A stretch of 33,191 nt of DNA, from assembly GCA_021808445.1 (NCBI GenBank), contig JAKBBP010000030.1:1-33191 (forward strand). Reading direction: 5' to 3'. Each line of letters begins with the position of its first letter. Position 1 is the stretch's first letter. The notes below the pieces were generated by a model, which was not told the origin of the DNA, ran no database searches, and saw only the letters and a list, made by a program, of their open reading frames with translations. This DNA comes from Pseudomonadota bacterium (lineage in GTDB: Bacteria > Pseudomonadota > Gammaproteobacteria > Burkholderiales > Burkholderiaceae_C). Shown piece after piece: positions 1-9,724 of the stretch. Made by a program: the position numbers and the translations under genes.

Positions 1-3000
1 CGCTTCGTCTGGCAGACGGCGACGAACAACAGCGTGACCACCAACTTCACGACCAGTTCGGTCAATGTGTTCCATTCCTCCAGCCTGGCGGTGGACCAGC
101 AGAGCCAGTGGCAGAACGTGAATATCCGGACCGGCCAACCGCAGAACCTGCCCAACGGTACCTACATCTCGACCCTCGACACCATCACGAGCAGCAGCCA
201 GATCGTCGACAACCAGAGCACGAACGGGATCACCATCAACAACCTGCCCGTTCCCACCCAGCAGTCCAACGCCAGTCTGGACCAGACCGGCTACAAGCAG
301 ACGGTGAACGACTATCTGACCAGCAGCAACCTCACCCTCAACAGCTCGCAGACGAGTTGCAACTGGTGGACCGTTTGCATCGCGTCCAACCAGACCAACA
401 GCTACACCCTGGTCCAGGACTACACCGAGATCACGAGCCATTCCCTCAAGGCGGACTACGCGATCGGCGTGCAGTTCCAGGGCTCGCCCACCAGCCAGGT
501 CAACGTGCAGTCCGCCGGCGACGTGGTGCTCACCGGCCTGATCAGCAGCCCGACCGGGCCGGCGAACATCGACGCCGGCGTGGGATCCGCCACGCCGGCG
601 TCGATCATCCAGGGTTCGAGGCAGGCGCTGGTGAAGGCCGCCAGCATCGACCTGCAGGCCACCGGGTCGATCGGCGGGGTCACCGACACGGTGGACCCGG
701 GCGCCGCGCCGAACGCCGCGGTGCAGGTCGCGCTCACCGGCGGCAACGGCTCGCTGAGCGCGGTGGCCGGCGCGGCCGGTGGCAGTGGCAATGTGCTCAT
801 CTCGGCCACCGGGAATCTGCTCGTGGGCACGGTCAGCGCGCAGGTCCCGCAAGGTCTCGGCTCGGTGCAGCTCAGCAGCGACCGCAGCATCGAGGCCGCC
901 GGCACGGCATCCCTGGTGCAAGCCGACCTGGTCTCGCTCGAGGCCCCGGACGGGCAGATCGGCGGCAGCGGGCCGGCGCTGCGGGTGAACACCGGCTACA
1001 CGAGCGACCAGAGCCTGCGGCCCTTCGGCAGCACGCCGATGACCCCCTACTACGGCCTGCAGGCGCAGGCCGCGGGCACCATCGACATCACCAGCGCGGG
1101 CTGGGCCGACAACCCGCTCGGCAACATGCTGGTCGATACCGTGGTGTCCAGCGGAGGCGACGTCACCCTGAGCGCGCCTGGACAGATCCTCGACAACAAC
1201 CCGCTGCAGTCCATCGACCAGCGTACGGCGCAGCAGCTGGTCAATTTCTGGAATTCCCTGCAACTGACCGCGGACAACCCGACCCAGCAGGCCGCCAACC
1301 AGGCCAAGCAGCAGCAGACCATCAAGGCCTACGAAGCGTCGGTCACCCAGCAATACGACCAGTACTGGGCGATCCGCGACAGCCAGCCCGACGGTGGCGC
1401 CAGCTACGACCCGAATTTCCAGGTCACTTACAGTCAGCAGCAGCAACTGGCGATGCGCAAGCAGGGATTGACGCAAAACGCGATCAACATCCTGTCCAAC
1501 GAGCAGACCCAGCAATACCACACCCTCAACAGCGAGGTGGGCGGGCTCACCAGCCAATACGTGGCAGGCTACCAGTACCAGGCCTCGCAGGCCCAGCAGC
1601 AGAGCCTGACCCGCGGCGCGGTGTGGACCGACAGCGAGCTGGGCTTCGCCTTCTCGGCCGGGGTGATCAAGACCGTCACCAACACCAACGACGTGGTGAA
1701 GGCGCCCAACGTGTCCGGCAGGCAGGTCACCCTGAATGCCGGCACCGGGGTGGGCGAAACCGTGCTCCAGCCGAATGCCAACGGCAGCGGCTACCACTAT
1801 GGGGTCATCATCGATGCCGGGACGCAGGCGACCAGCCTGAGCGACAGCCAGAAGATCGCGCTGGCCTCGGCCGAAGCCTCGGACCTGGATCTGACCATCG
1901 CCTACGACGGGCAGCTCGTGCAGGTCCCGCTGGGAACACCCTACGACCAGCTCAGTTCCGTGCAGCAGGCGGCGCTCGATGCCGCGGCCAGCAAGCAGGT
2001 CTCGCCCGGAAGCGCAAGTTTCCTGAGCATCCTGACCAAGCGTCCGCTGAACGTCAGCGCCTCCGGCAGCCTCGACGTCTCGGTCTCGGCGCCCCCCGAT
2101 CCCCATCCGGACCCGTCCAATCCGAATGCCAACCTGGATGTCGGCAACGCCTACATCGCCTCGCTGGGCAGCCTGGACCTGGGGACCATCGAGGTGCCCG
2201 GGCAGGCGCGCATCAAGGTGCTGGGCAACCTGGCCAACGCAGGCACGTCGAGCATCCAGAGCGGCGACATCATCCTGGAGGCGGCCAACGGCAGCATCGG
2301 CGGCGTCGGAGTCGGTGGTTCGCCGGATCCCCTGGTGCTTTCGCTGCTGCCCGGCGCCACCATCACGGCGCGCGCCGAAAACGGCGTCTACCTGTCCACG
2401 CCGGGTGCCGATGCGGCGGTCGACAGCCTGTATTCGCCGGGAACCGTATGGCTGAGCGCGGGTGATTCGATTCTCAACGCCACCGGCGAGCAGCAGATCG
2501 AGGTGCTGGGCAATCAGGTGGACCTGCTGGCGGCCACGGGCTCCATCGGCGCGGCCACGCAGCCCATGGACGTGGGGGTCACCAGCGCGGCAGGCTCCAT
2601 CACCGCCGACGCGGCCACTCCCGGGCAATCGGTGTGGCTGTACGGGCCGGCCGGATATGCCTTCGTGGTCGGCGGCGTCGACTCCGGAGACCTGGTGAAC
2701 CTGCAGTCCGCCGGCGACTCGACCATCGCCGGCGCCGTGGATGCGCTGGGACAGGTCTCGCTGCAGGCGGGCGGCGAACAGGTGTTCGGCGCCGGCGGCT
2801 CGGTGCTGAGCACGGCGGGCTCGGTCACCCTGGGCGCGGACAGCCTGAAGATGCTCGATGGATCGGGCATCGATGCCGCCGTCGGGGACATCTCCATCGA
2901 CACCACCGGCGACGCCCTGGTCACCGGGCTGATCAGCGGCAGCGGTGACGCTCGCGCGGTACTCATCGATGCCGGCGGCCATGTGCTCGCGGGCACGGCG

Positions 3001-4305
3001 CCAGCGCGCACGGACATCCTCGCCGACGCGCCCGGTGCCGGCGTGAGCATTCAGGCCGGCCTGGGCATCGGCGACGAGACCGAGGCCGACACCGAGGCCT
3101 TCGACGCGCCGGGCGAGGCCCCCGGAACGGCCAACAGCATCAGCCCGACCCCCAATCCCCTGATCATTCGCACGGGAAACCTCAGCCTGTCGTCCACCCA
3201 GGGCGACGTCGACGTGCTCACCACGGCCCCGGTGGTCGGGGGAAGCGTGGCCGCGCTGGACGGCTCGGTCAACCTGCTGGCACAGCAGGACCTGAGCCTG
3301 TCCGGCATCAGCGCCCCGCTGGGCAGCATCAGCGTGCAGGGCGACGGCGCCGTCACGCTGGGCACGGTGTCCAGCGGCGGCTCGCAGTCGCTGCAGGCGG
3401 CGGGGCCGCTGACCCTCGGGGACCTGCTGACGACCGGCCTGCCCACGGATCCGGGCAACATCGTGCTGGTTTCCAGCGGGGGCGGCATCCGCGTGACCAG
3501 CGTCAACGGCCATGCCGGGCTGAGCGCCACGGCACAGGGTTCGATCGAGTTCGGTGCACTCAGCATCCAGGGCCCGCTGGACCTGAGTTCGCAGACCTCG
3601 CTGAGCCTGCCGGTGGTTACCGTGGGTTCGGGTTCGTCCTTCGCGGCGCCGACCATCGAGATCGCCGGCATCGTGCCGGCGGCCGGCAGCACCGGGCCCT
3701 TCGAGCTCGATCTCGGCGGCCCGCAGGGATCGGTCGGTCTGTACGCCAGCGTATCCATCGACACCACCCTGCCGGTGGTCTTCGGTTCCCTGCGGGAAAG
3801 CCAGGCCACCATCCAGTCGAACTCGCCGGATTTCCGCATCCTGGACGGCTACATCCTGCAGAACCTGCTGCTGAACCTGCCCGATCAACAGATCGACATC
3901 AACAGCCAGTCCCCGCGACCGGCGGGGCCGCAGATCGTGAGCATCTACAACCCGGGCCTGTCCTTCCAGTTCAGCCAGCTGGGCGATCTCACGCTGAGCA
4001 CGGCCTATTTCGTCAACAACACCACCACCTCGCAACTGGGCTACCTGCTGGGCCATGGCATGATCCAGAACCAGAATTTCGTGGACGACTTCGTGCGCGG
4101 GCTGCGCAACGGCGACGGCGAGGTCCTGGCCGGCGACACCGGACAGGGCCTGGGCAGCTGGTTCTCGGTGTTCCAGGCGCCGCCGTTGTTCGGCAGCGAT
4201 TTCGGCTTCGCCTGGCCCTCGCAGCCGGCGGTGGACCTGCGGCAGCCGGGCGGGGACGAGGGTCTTCGGCGCGAACACGGCGCGCTGCTCGTGTCCAGGC
4301 TGTGA
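1..4305 (+). CDS. TpsA filamentous adhesin (LktA-type), 3' part; 5' end outside window
   Basis: The frame is open from the first base, so this is the C-terminal 1434 codons of a larger secreted surface protein exported by the TpsB encoded next. What is seen: hundreds of residues of short Gly/Ser/Asp/Val-rich beta-helix-like repeats (DVVLTGLIS, GSIGG and DISIDTTGDALVTGLIS types). A Gln-rich, probably helical insert lies at about residues 405-540. A segment near residues 145-180 (HSLKADYAIGVQFQG, then DVVLTGLISSPTG) resembles the conserved block of leukotoxin LktA-family filamentous adhesins. Two cysteines, C120 and C126, could form a disulfide, which is unusual in this normally Cys-poor class. 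No N-terminal TPS secretion domain is visible; it should lie upstream. Adhesion or biofilm is the usual role of the family; the ligand is unknown. Type confident, exact subfamily less so. Confidence 0.88.
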   Translation, partial: RFVWQTATNNSVTTNFTTSSVNVFHSSSLAVDQQSQWQNVNIRTGQPQNLPNGTYISTLDTITSSSQIVDNQSTNGITINNLPVPTQQSNASLDQTGYKQTVNDYLTSSNLTLNSSQTSCNWWTVCIASNQTNSYTLVQDYTEITSHSLKADYAIGVQFQGSPTSQVNVQSAGDVVLTGLISSPTGPANIDAGVGSATPASIIQGSRQALVKAASIDLQATGSIGGVTDTVDPGAAPNAAVQVALTGGNGSLSAVAGAAGGSGNVLISATGNLLVGTVSAQVPQGLGSVQLSSDRSIEAAGTASLVQADLVSLEAPDGQIGGSGPALRVNTGYTSDQSLRPFGSTPMTPYYGLQAQAAGTIDITSAGWADNPLGNMLVDTVVSSGGDVTLSAPGQILDNNPLQSIDQRTAQQLVNFWNSLQLTADNPTQQAANQAKQQQTIKAYEASVTQQYDQYWAIRDSQPDGGASYDPNFQVTYSQQQQLAMRKQGLTQNAINILSNEQTQQYHTLNSEVGGLTSQYVAGYQYQASQAQQQSLTRGAVWTDSELGFAFSAGVIKTVTNTNDVVKAPNVSGRQVTLNAGTGVGETVLQPNANGSGYHYGVIIDAGTQATSLSDSQKIALASAEASDLDLTIAYDGQLVQVPLGTPYDQLSSVQQAALDAAASKQVSPGSASFLSILTKRPLNVSASGSLDVSVSAPPDPHPDPSNPNANLDVGNAYIASLGSLDLGTIEVPGQARIKVLGNLANAGTSSIQSGDIILEAANGSIGGVGVGGSPDPLVLSLLPGATITARAENGVYLSTPGADAAVDSLYSPGTVWLSAGDSILNATGEQQIEVLGNQVDLLAATGSIGAATQPMDVGVTSAAGSITADAATPGQSVWLYGPAGYAFVVGGVDSGDLVNLQSAGDSTIAGAVDALGQVSLQAGGEQVFGAGGSVLSTAGSVTLGADSLKMLDGSGIDAAVGDISIDTTGDALVTGLISGSGDARAVLIDAGGHVLAGTAPARTDILADAPGAGVSIQAGLGIGDETEADTEAFDAPGEAPGTANSISPTPNPLIIRTGNLSLSSTQGDVDVLTTAPVVGGSVAALDGSVNLLAQQDLSLSGISAPLGSISVQGDGAVTLGTVSSGGSQSLQAAGPLTLGDLLTTGLPTDPGNIVLVSSGGGIRVTSVNGHAGLSATAQGSIEFGALSIQGPLDLSSQTSLSLPVVTVGSGSSFAAPTIEIAGIVPAAGSTGPFELDLGGPQGSVGLYASVSIDTTLPVVFGSLRESQATIQSNSPDFRILDGYILQNLLLNLPDQQIDINSQSPRPAGPQIVSIYNPGLSFQFSQLGDLTLSTAYFVNNTTTSQLGYLLGHGMIQNQNFVDDFVRGLRNGDGEVLAGDTGQGLGSWFSVFQAPPLFGSDFGFAWPSQPAVDLRQPGGDEGLRREHGALLVSRL

Positions 4306-5981
4306 TGCCCATGCGCCAGTCCTGTTCCGTGCGCGTCCTGGCCCTGCGCAGCCTGGGCCCGCTGCTCCTGGGCTGCGCCGCCACGGCCGCGCTCGCCGCC
4401 ACGCCGCTGCCGCCCACGCTCAGCCCAGGCCTGCTCAACAAGCAGGGCCAGGGCAACCTGAACCAGCTGGAGCAGAACAACGCGCTCCCCAAGCCCGCCT
4501 CGCCCCTGCAGGCCACGCCGCCCGCGCCCGCCGCGTCCGGCGCACAGGGGCCCAGATTCCTGCTGCGGGGGGTGCGTGTCGACCCCACACCCTTCCTGAC
4601 GCGCCGGGAGATCGACGCGGTCACCTCGCCCCATGTGGGGCGCCCGGCCAGCATCGCCACGTTGCGCCGCATGGTGGCCGAGCTGAACCAGGTGCTGGCG
4701 CGCAAGCACGAGGTCACGGTGTCGGCCTATCTGCCGCCCCAGACCATTTCCGGCGGGGTGGTGCACATCGCGGTGCTGCAGGGTCGCCTGGGGCAACTGG
4801 CGGTGAGCGGTACCCGGCACCTGGCACCGTCCTTCGTGCGCGACTTCGTCGCGCTGCAGCCCGGCCAGGTGGTGAACCTGCCGCGGGTGTCCGATGATCT
4901 GGCGCGGTTCAACGACACGGGCCTGGCGCGCATCCAGGCGCTGCTCAAGCCGGGCGCGCGTTTCGGGCTTACCGACATCGAGCTGGCCGTCACCGAGCCG
5001 CCGCGCAATCTCCTGCAGGTGTTCCTGGACAACCAGGGCGTGTCCGCCGTGGGCCGCGATGAGGCGGGAGTCCTGTACCAGCTCTATGCCCCGGCGGGCA
5101 TCGACGACCGGCTCACGCTGTACGCGCTCAAGTCCCGCGGCAACGAAATGGGCAGCCTGGCCTACAACCTGCCCATCAACGCCTCGGGCGGGCGCGCCGG
5201 CATCAGCCTGAGCTCGGGGAAGATCCACGATGTCTCCGGCATCTACCAGCAGCTGCAGGTCTCGGGCTGGTCCAACAGCCTGTCGGCCAACCTCGCGCAG
5301 CCGGTCTACGTGGGGCAGGACTGGATCGTTCTGGGTACCGGCTCGCTGAGCTGGGCCAACGCCAAGTCCTTCGAGCTGGGCACCCTGGTGAGTTCCGACA
5401 GCGCCACCACCGAGTCCCTGGGCCTGAAGACCGGCTACACGGCGCCCGGGCTGAGCGCGGGCGCCACCCTCACCGGAAGTTTCGTGCAGTCGGCCAGCGA
5501 GGTCAGCGGGCAGCACAGCGACTTCGAGTTGCTGGGCGGGACCCTGTACGCGCGGCGCGTGCTGCCCAAGGGGCTGTTCGGCGTGGCCTCGGCCGCCTGG
5601 CAGGTGTCCTCGCAGCAGACCATCCCCGGCGGGCAGCTGTTCCAGGTCGGCGGCCCCACCACGGTGCGCGGCTATCCGGCCAACGCGGTGGCCGGCCCCA
5701 GCGGCTATTACGCGCAGTTCGAACTGCACCATGGCTTCGAGCTGCCCAGCGCCACCGGCGCGCCGGGCCCCACGCTGGACGGTTTCGTGTTCCTGGACCA
5801 GGGCGGAGTGTTCAACCACTATCCGCGTCACCAGGACCTGCGCTCGGTGGGGGTGGGATGCAACTGGCCCCTGTGGCCGGGCGTGCGTGCGGCCTTCACC
5901 CTGGGCGTCCCGCTGGAGACCACGGTGTACGGCCAGTCGGGCTCGGAGGCCTATTTCAGCCTGACGGCGCGTCTCCTGTAG
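4305..5981 (+). CDS. TpsB outer-membrane transporter (ShlB/FhaC/HecB family)
   Basis: This is the outer-membrane beta-barrel partner that secretes the preceding TpsA protein. The start ATG overlaps the TpsA stop (TGATG), so the two are translationally coupled; GTG at 4302 and ATG at 4311 are alternatives. A signal peptide covers about residues 1-30 (hydrophobic LGPLLLGCAATAALA). A Gln/Pro-rich linker follows, which is normal in TpsB. POTRA-type sequence runs from about residue 86 to 172, starting FLLRGVRVDPTPFL and including GGVVHIAVLQGRLG. The rest is barrel, with the Omp85/TpsB signature VRGY at residues 454-457 in GGPTTVRGYPANAV. The length, 558 residues, is usual for the family. The last strand ends FSLTARLL, with Leu rather than the commoner terminal Phe. 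No defect is seen, so the pair looks functional. Confidence 0.93.
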   Translation: MPMRQSCSVRVLALRSLGPLLLGCAATAALAATPLPPTLSPGLLNKQGQGNLNQLEQNNALPKPASPLQATPPAPAASGAQGPRFLLRGVRVDPTPFLTRREIDAVTSPHVGRPASIATLRRMVAELNQVLARKHEVTVSAYLPPQTISGGVVHIAVLQGRLGQLAVSGTRHLAPSFVRDFVALQPGQVVNLPRVSDDLARFNDTGLARIQALLKPGARFGLTDIELAVTEPPRNLLQVFLDNQGVSAVGRDEAGVLYQLYAPAGIDDRLTLYALKSRGNEMGSLAYNLPINASGGRAGISLSSGKIHDVSGIYQQLQVSGWSNSLSANLAQPVYVGQDWIVLGTGSLSWANAKSFELGTLVSSDSATTESLGLKTGYTAPGLSAGATLTGSFVQSASEVSGQHSDFELLGGTLYARRVLPKGLFGVASAAWQVSSQQTIPGGQLFQVGGPTTVRGYPANAVAGPSGYYAQFELHHGFELPSATGAPGPTLDGFVFLDQGGVFNHYPRHQDLRSVGVGCNWPLWPGVRAAFTLGVPLETTVYGQSGSEAYFSLTARLL

Positions 5982-6018
5982 GCGGGGCGGGTACCGGCCG
6001 CGCGCGCTACGGCCAGCG

Positions 6019-7622
<1,604 letters not shown>

Positions 7623-7680
7623 CTAGGCGCGCGGGAAGCGGGGAGTCTTGCTCCAGGTGAAAGGTTTCGCGAAGGGGCGC

Positions 7681-8643
7681 TCAGGTTCCCGCCAGCAGGC
7701 TGGCGAATCGCGCCATGTCCACGTTGCCGCCGCTGAGCAACACTCCCACGCGCTGGCCGCGCAGCCGTGCGCCCATGCGACGGGCGGCGGCCAGTCCCAG
7801 GCAGCCGGTGGGCTCGACCACCAGTTTCATGCGCTCGGCCAGGAAGCGCATGGTGTCGACCAGCTCGGAATCGCTGACGGTGAGGATGTCGGCGACCTCG
7901 CGCTGGATGATGGGGAAGGTCAGTGTGCCCAGGTGCTGGGTCTGTGCTCCGTCAGCAATCGTCCGAGGCGTTTCGATGTGCACGATGGAGCCGCTGCGCA
8001 GCGAGCGGCGGCCGTCGTCGCCGGCTTCCGGCTCGACACCGTAGAGCGCGCAGCCGGGCGCCAGCGCCTGGCGGGCCAGGGCGCTGCCGGACAGCAGCCC
8101 GCCGCCGCCCAGGGGCACGAACAGCGCGTCGAGCTCGCCCACTTCCTCGAAGAGTTCCCGCGCCGCGGTGCCCTGGCCGCAGATCACGTCGGGATGATCG
8201 TAGGGCGGGATCAGGGTGAGCCCGTCACGTTCCGCCAGCTGGCGGCCGATCTCCTCGCGGTCCTCGCGGTAGCGGTCGTAGGTCACCACCCGGCCTCCAT
8301 AGCCCCGCGTGGCCGCCATCTTCGCGGCCGGCGCGTCCTCGGGCATCAGGATGGTCGCGGGGATGCCCAGAAGGCTGGCCGACAGCGCGATGGCCTGCGC
8401 GTGGTTGCCCGAGGAGAAGGTCACCACCCCGGCCTTGCGCCGGGCCGGCTCCAGGCTGGCCAGGGCATTGAAGGCGCCGCGGAACTTGAAGGCCCCCATG
8501 CGCTGAAGGTTCTCGCATTTGAGATGCGCGCGGGCCCCCAGCTCCGCATCCAGCGTGCGTGAGCGCGCCACCGGCGTGCGATGGGCGTGTCCTTCGATAC
8601 GGCGCGCCGCAGCGAGCACGCCGTCGTAGTTGGCTTCGTTCAT
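7681..8643 (-). CDS. PLP-dependent ammonia-lyase (serine/threonine dehydratase-like; threo-3-hydroxyaspartate or serine racemase type)
   Basis: A 320-residue fold-type II PLP enzyme. The PLP lysine is K53 in MGAFKFRGAFNA. The substrate-binding SSGNHAQAIA loop lies near residues 76-85 and the PLP-phosphate glycine loop is GGGGLLSG. Family members deaminate serine, threonine or threo-3-hydroxyaspartate, or racemise serine. There is no C-terminal ACT domain, so it is the short catabolic or racemase kind and not feedback-regulated biosynthetic IlvA. It ends LLSGGNVDMARFA, as in short threonine dehydratases. It may share a transcript with the CoA-transferase gene downstream (gap about 95 bases). 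Upstream is a 113-bp divergent region shared with the cytochrome gene. Substrate is uncertain. A distant relative with the same fold lies at 19053-20054. Confidence 0.85.
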   Translation of the reverse strand: MNEANYDGVLAAARRIEGHAHRTPVARSRTLDAELGARAHLKCENLQRMGAFKFRGAFNALASLEPARRKAGVVTFSSGNHAQAIALSASLLGIPATILMPEDAPAAKMAATRGYGGRVVTYDRYREDREEIGRQLAERDGLTLIPPYDHPDVICGQGTAARELFEEVGELDALFVPLGGGGLLSGSALARQALAPGCALYGVEPEAGDDGRRSLRSGSIVHIETPRTIADGAQTQHLGTLTFPIIQREVADILTVSDSELVDTMRFLAERMKLVVEPTGCLGLAAARRMGARLRGQRVGVLLSGGNVDMARFASLLAGT

Positions 8644-8756
8644 GAATCGTTACGTTCCGCTGCCTGGGTGCGCCGCGTTTCTTGCGGTCGATCAACGGAA
8701 AATGTAGCAGTCTGAACCATACTGTGCGGTTCGCACGGCCTCGGCACGGGAGCTCC

Positions 8757-9617
8757 ATGATGCGCATGTCCCCACTTCTCGCACTGGCCCTCGCGGCCTC
8801 GGCCACGGCCACGGTCTCGGCCGCCCCCCTGGCAGACCTGCCCGCCGGCCGGCTGGGCCAGGCCGTGCAGCATGGTCACGACATGATCGTGAACCCCGGC
8901 GCCGACCCGGACATGAAGGCCTACGTGGGCAATGCGCTGAGTTGCGCCAACTGCCACACCGATGCCGGGAACAACGAGCGACCGGGCAATTTCCGGTCCA
9001 CGGCCGGCCGATATCCCTCGTATTCGAAACGCGAGGACGCCGTCATCACCCTGGAAGATCGCATCGCCAACTGTTTCATGCGCAGCATGAACGGCATGCG
9101 TCCGGGCACCGACAGCCGCGTCGTGGTGGACATGGCGGCCTACATCAGCTGGCTGGACCGCGGCAAGCCGATCCTGGCGCCGCAGCCGCCCGCCGCTGCC
9201 GATCCCTACCCGGCGATGCTCCATGCGGCCGGCCGCGGCGACGTCGTCGCCGGCGCCGGGGTGTACAGGGCCGAATGCGCATCCTGCCACGGCGCCACCG
9301 GGGCAGGCGTGAGTGGAAGCTTTCCGCCGCTGTGGGGCCCCGACAGCTACAACGCGGGCGCGGGCCTGGCCAACGTGGCCAAGCTTGCTCGCTGGGTGAA
9401 GGGCAACATGCCTCTGGGCAATGCCCATCTGGATGAGAAGCAGGCTTTCCAGGTGGCCTTGTTCGTGGACACTCAGGCCCGGCCGGATTTCGTGCTTTCG
9501 CAACACCTGCCAGCCGGCATCCGGCCCCAGGACTACAACGCCCAGGTGCGCAGCGAAACCGACACGGTCGAGAGCAATCTGCGCAAGGCGGGGCTGTCGC
9601 TGATGGCCTTGCGCTGA
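8757..9617 (+). CDS. tsdA: Thiosulfate dehydrogenase-like diheme cytochrome c (TsdA family)
   Basis: TsdA couples two thiosulfate molecules into tetrathionate, or runs in reverse, in the periplasm. The 286-residue product has a signal peptide (about residues 1-22, ending TVSA-AP). There are two haem c sites, CANCH at 63-67 and CASCH at 174-178. Cys106, in DRIANCFMRSMNG, sits where TsdA enzymes place the unusual cysteine that ligates the catalytic haem. Met218, in GNMPLGNA, fits the Met ligand of haem 2. ATG 8757 is chosen because GGGAG lies five bases before it and the signal peptide begins there; an upstream in-frame ATG would add a hydrophilic leader. No tsdB or sox genes adjoin it, so the electron acceptor is unknown. 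Direction of reaction cannot be told from sequence. Confidence 0.85.
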   Translation: MMRMSPLLALALAASATATVSAAPLADLPAGRLGQAVQHGHDMIVNPGADPDMKAYVGNALSCANCHTDAGNNERPGNFRSTAGRYPSYSKREDAVITLEDRIANCFMRSMNGMRPGTDSRVVVDMAAYISWLDRGKPILAPQPPAAADPYPAMLHAAGRGDVVAGAGVYRAECASCHGATGAGVSGSFPPLWGPDSYNAGAGLANVAKLARWVKGNMPLGNAHLDEKQAFQVALFVDTQARPDFVLSQHLPAGIRPQDYNAQVRSETDTVESNLRKAGLSLMALR

Positions 9618-9724
9618 GCGCGGCCCCATCACCGGGGCGCGGGAAGGGTGACTTGGCATCGACGGCGCCAGGGTTGGATGTCCGTGGCTAAAGTGCCGCC
9701 GGTGTCCCGTTCCCGGAGCCCGCG

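Noticed and set aside
4041-5831. 596-codon minus-strand open frame opposite tpsB
   Set aside because: It overlaps the recognisable tpsB and tpsA sequence, has no family motifs and has the composition of an antisense frame.
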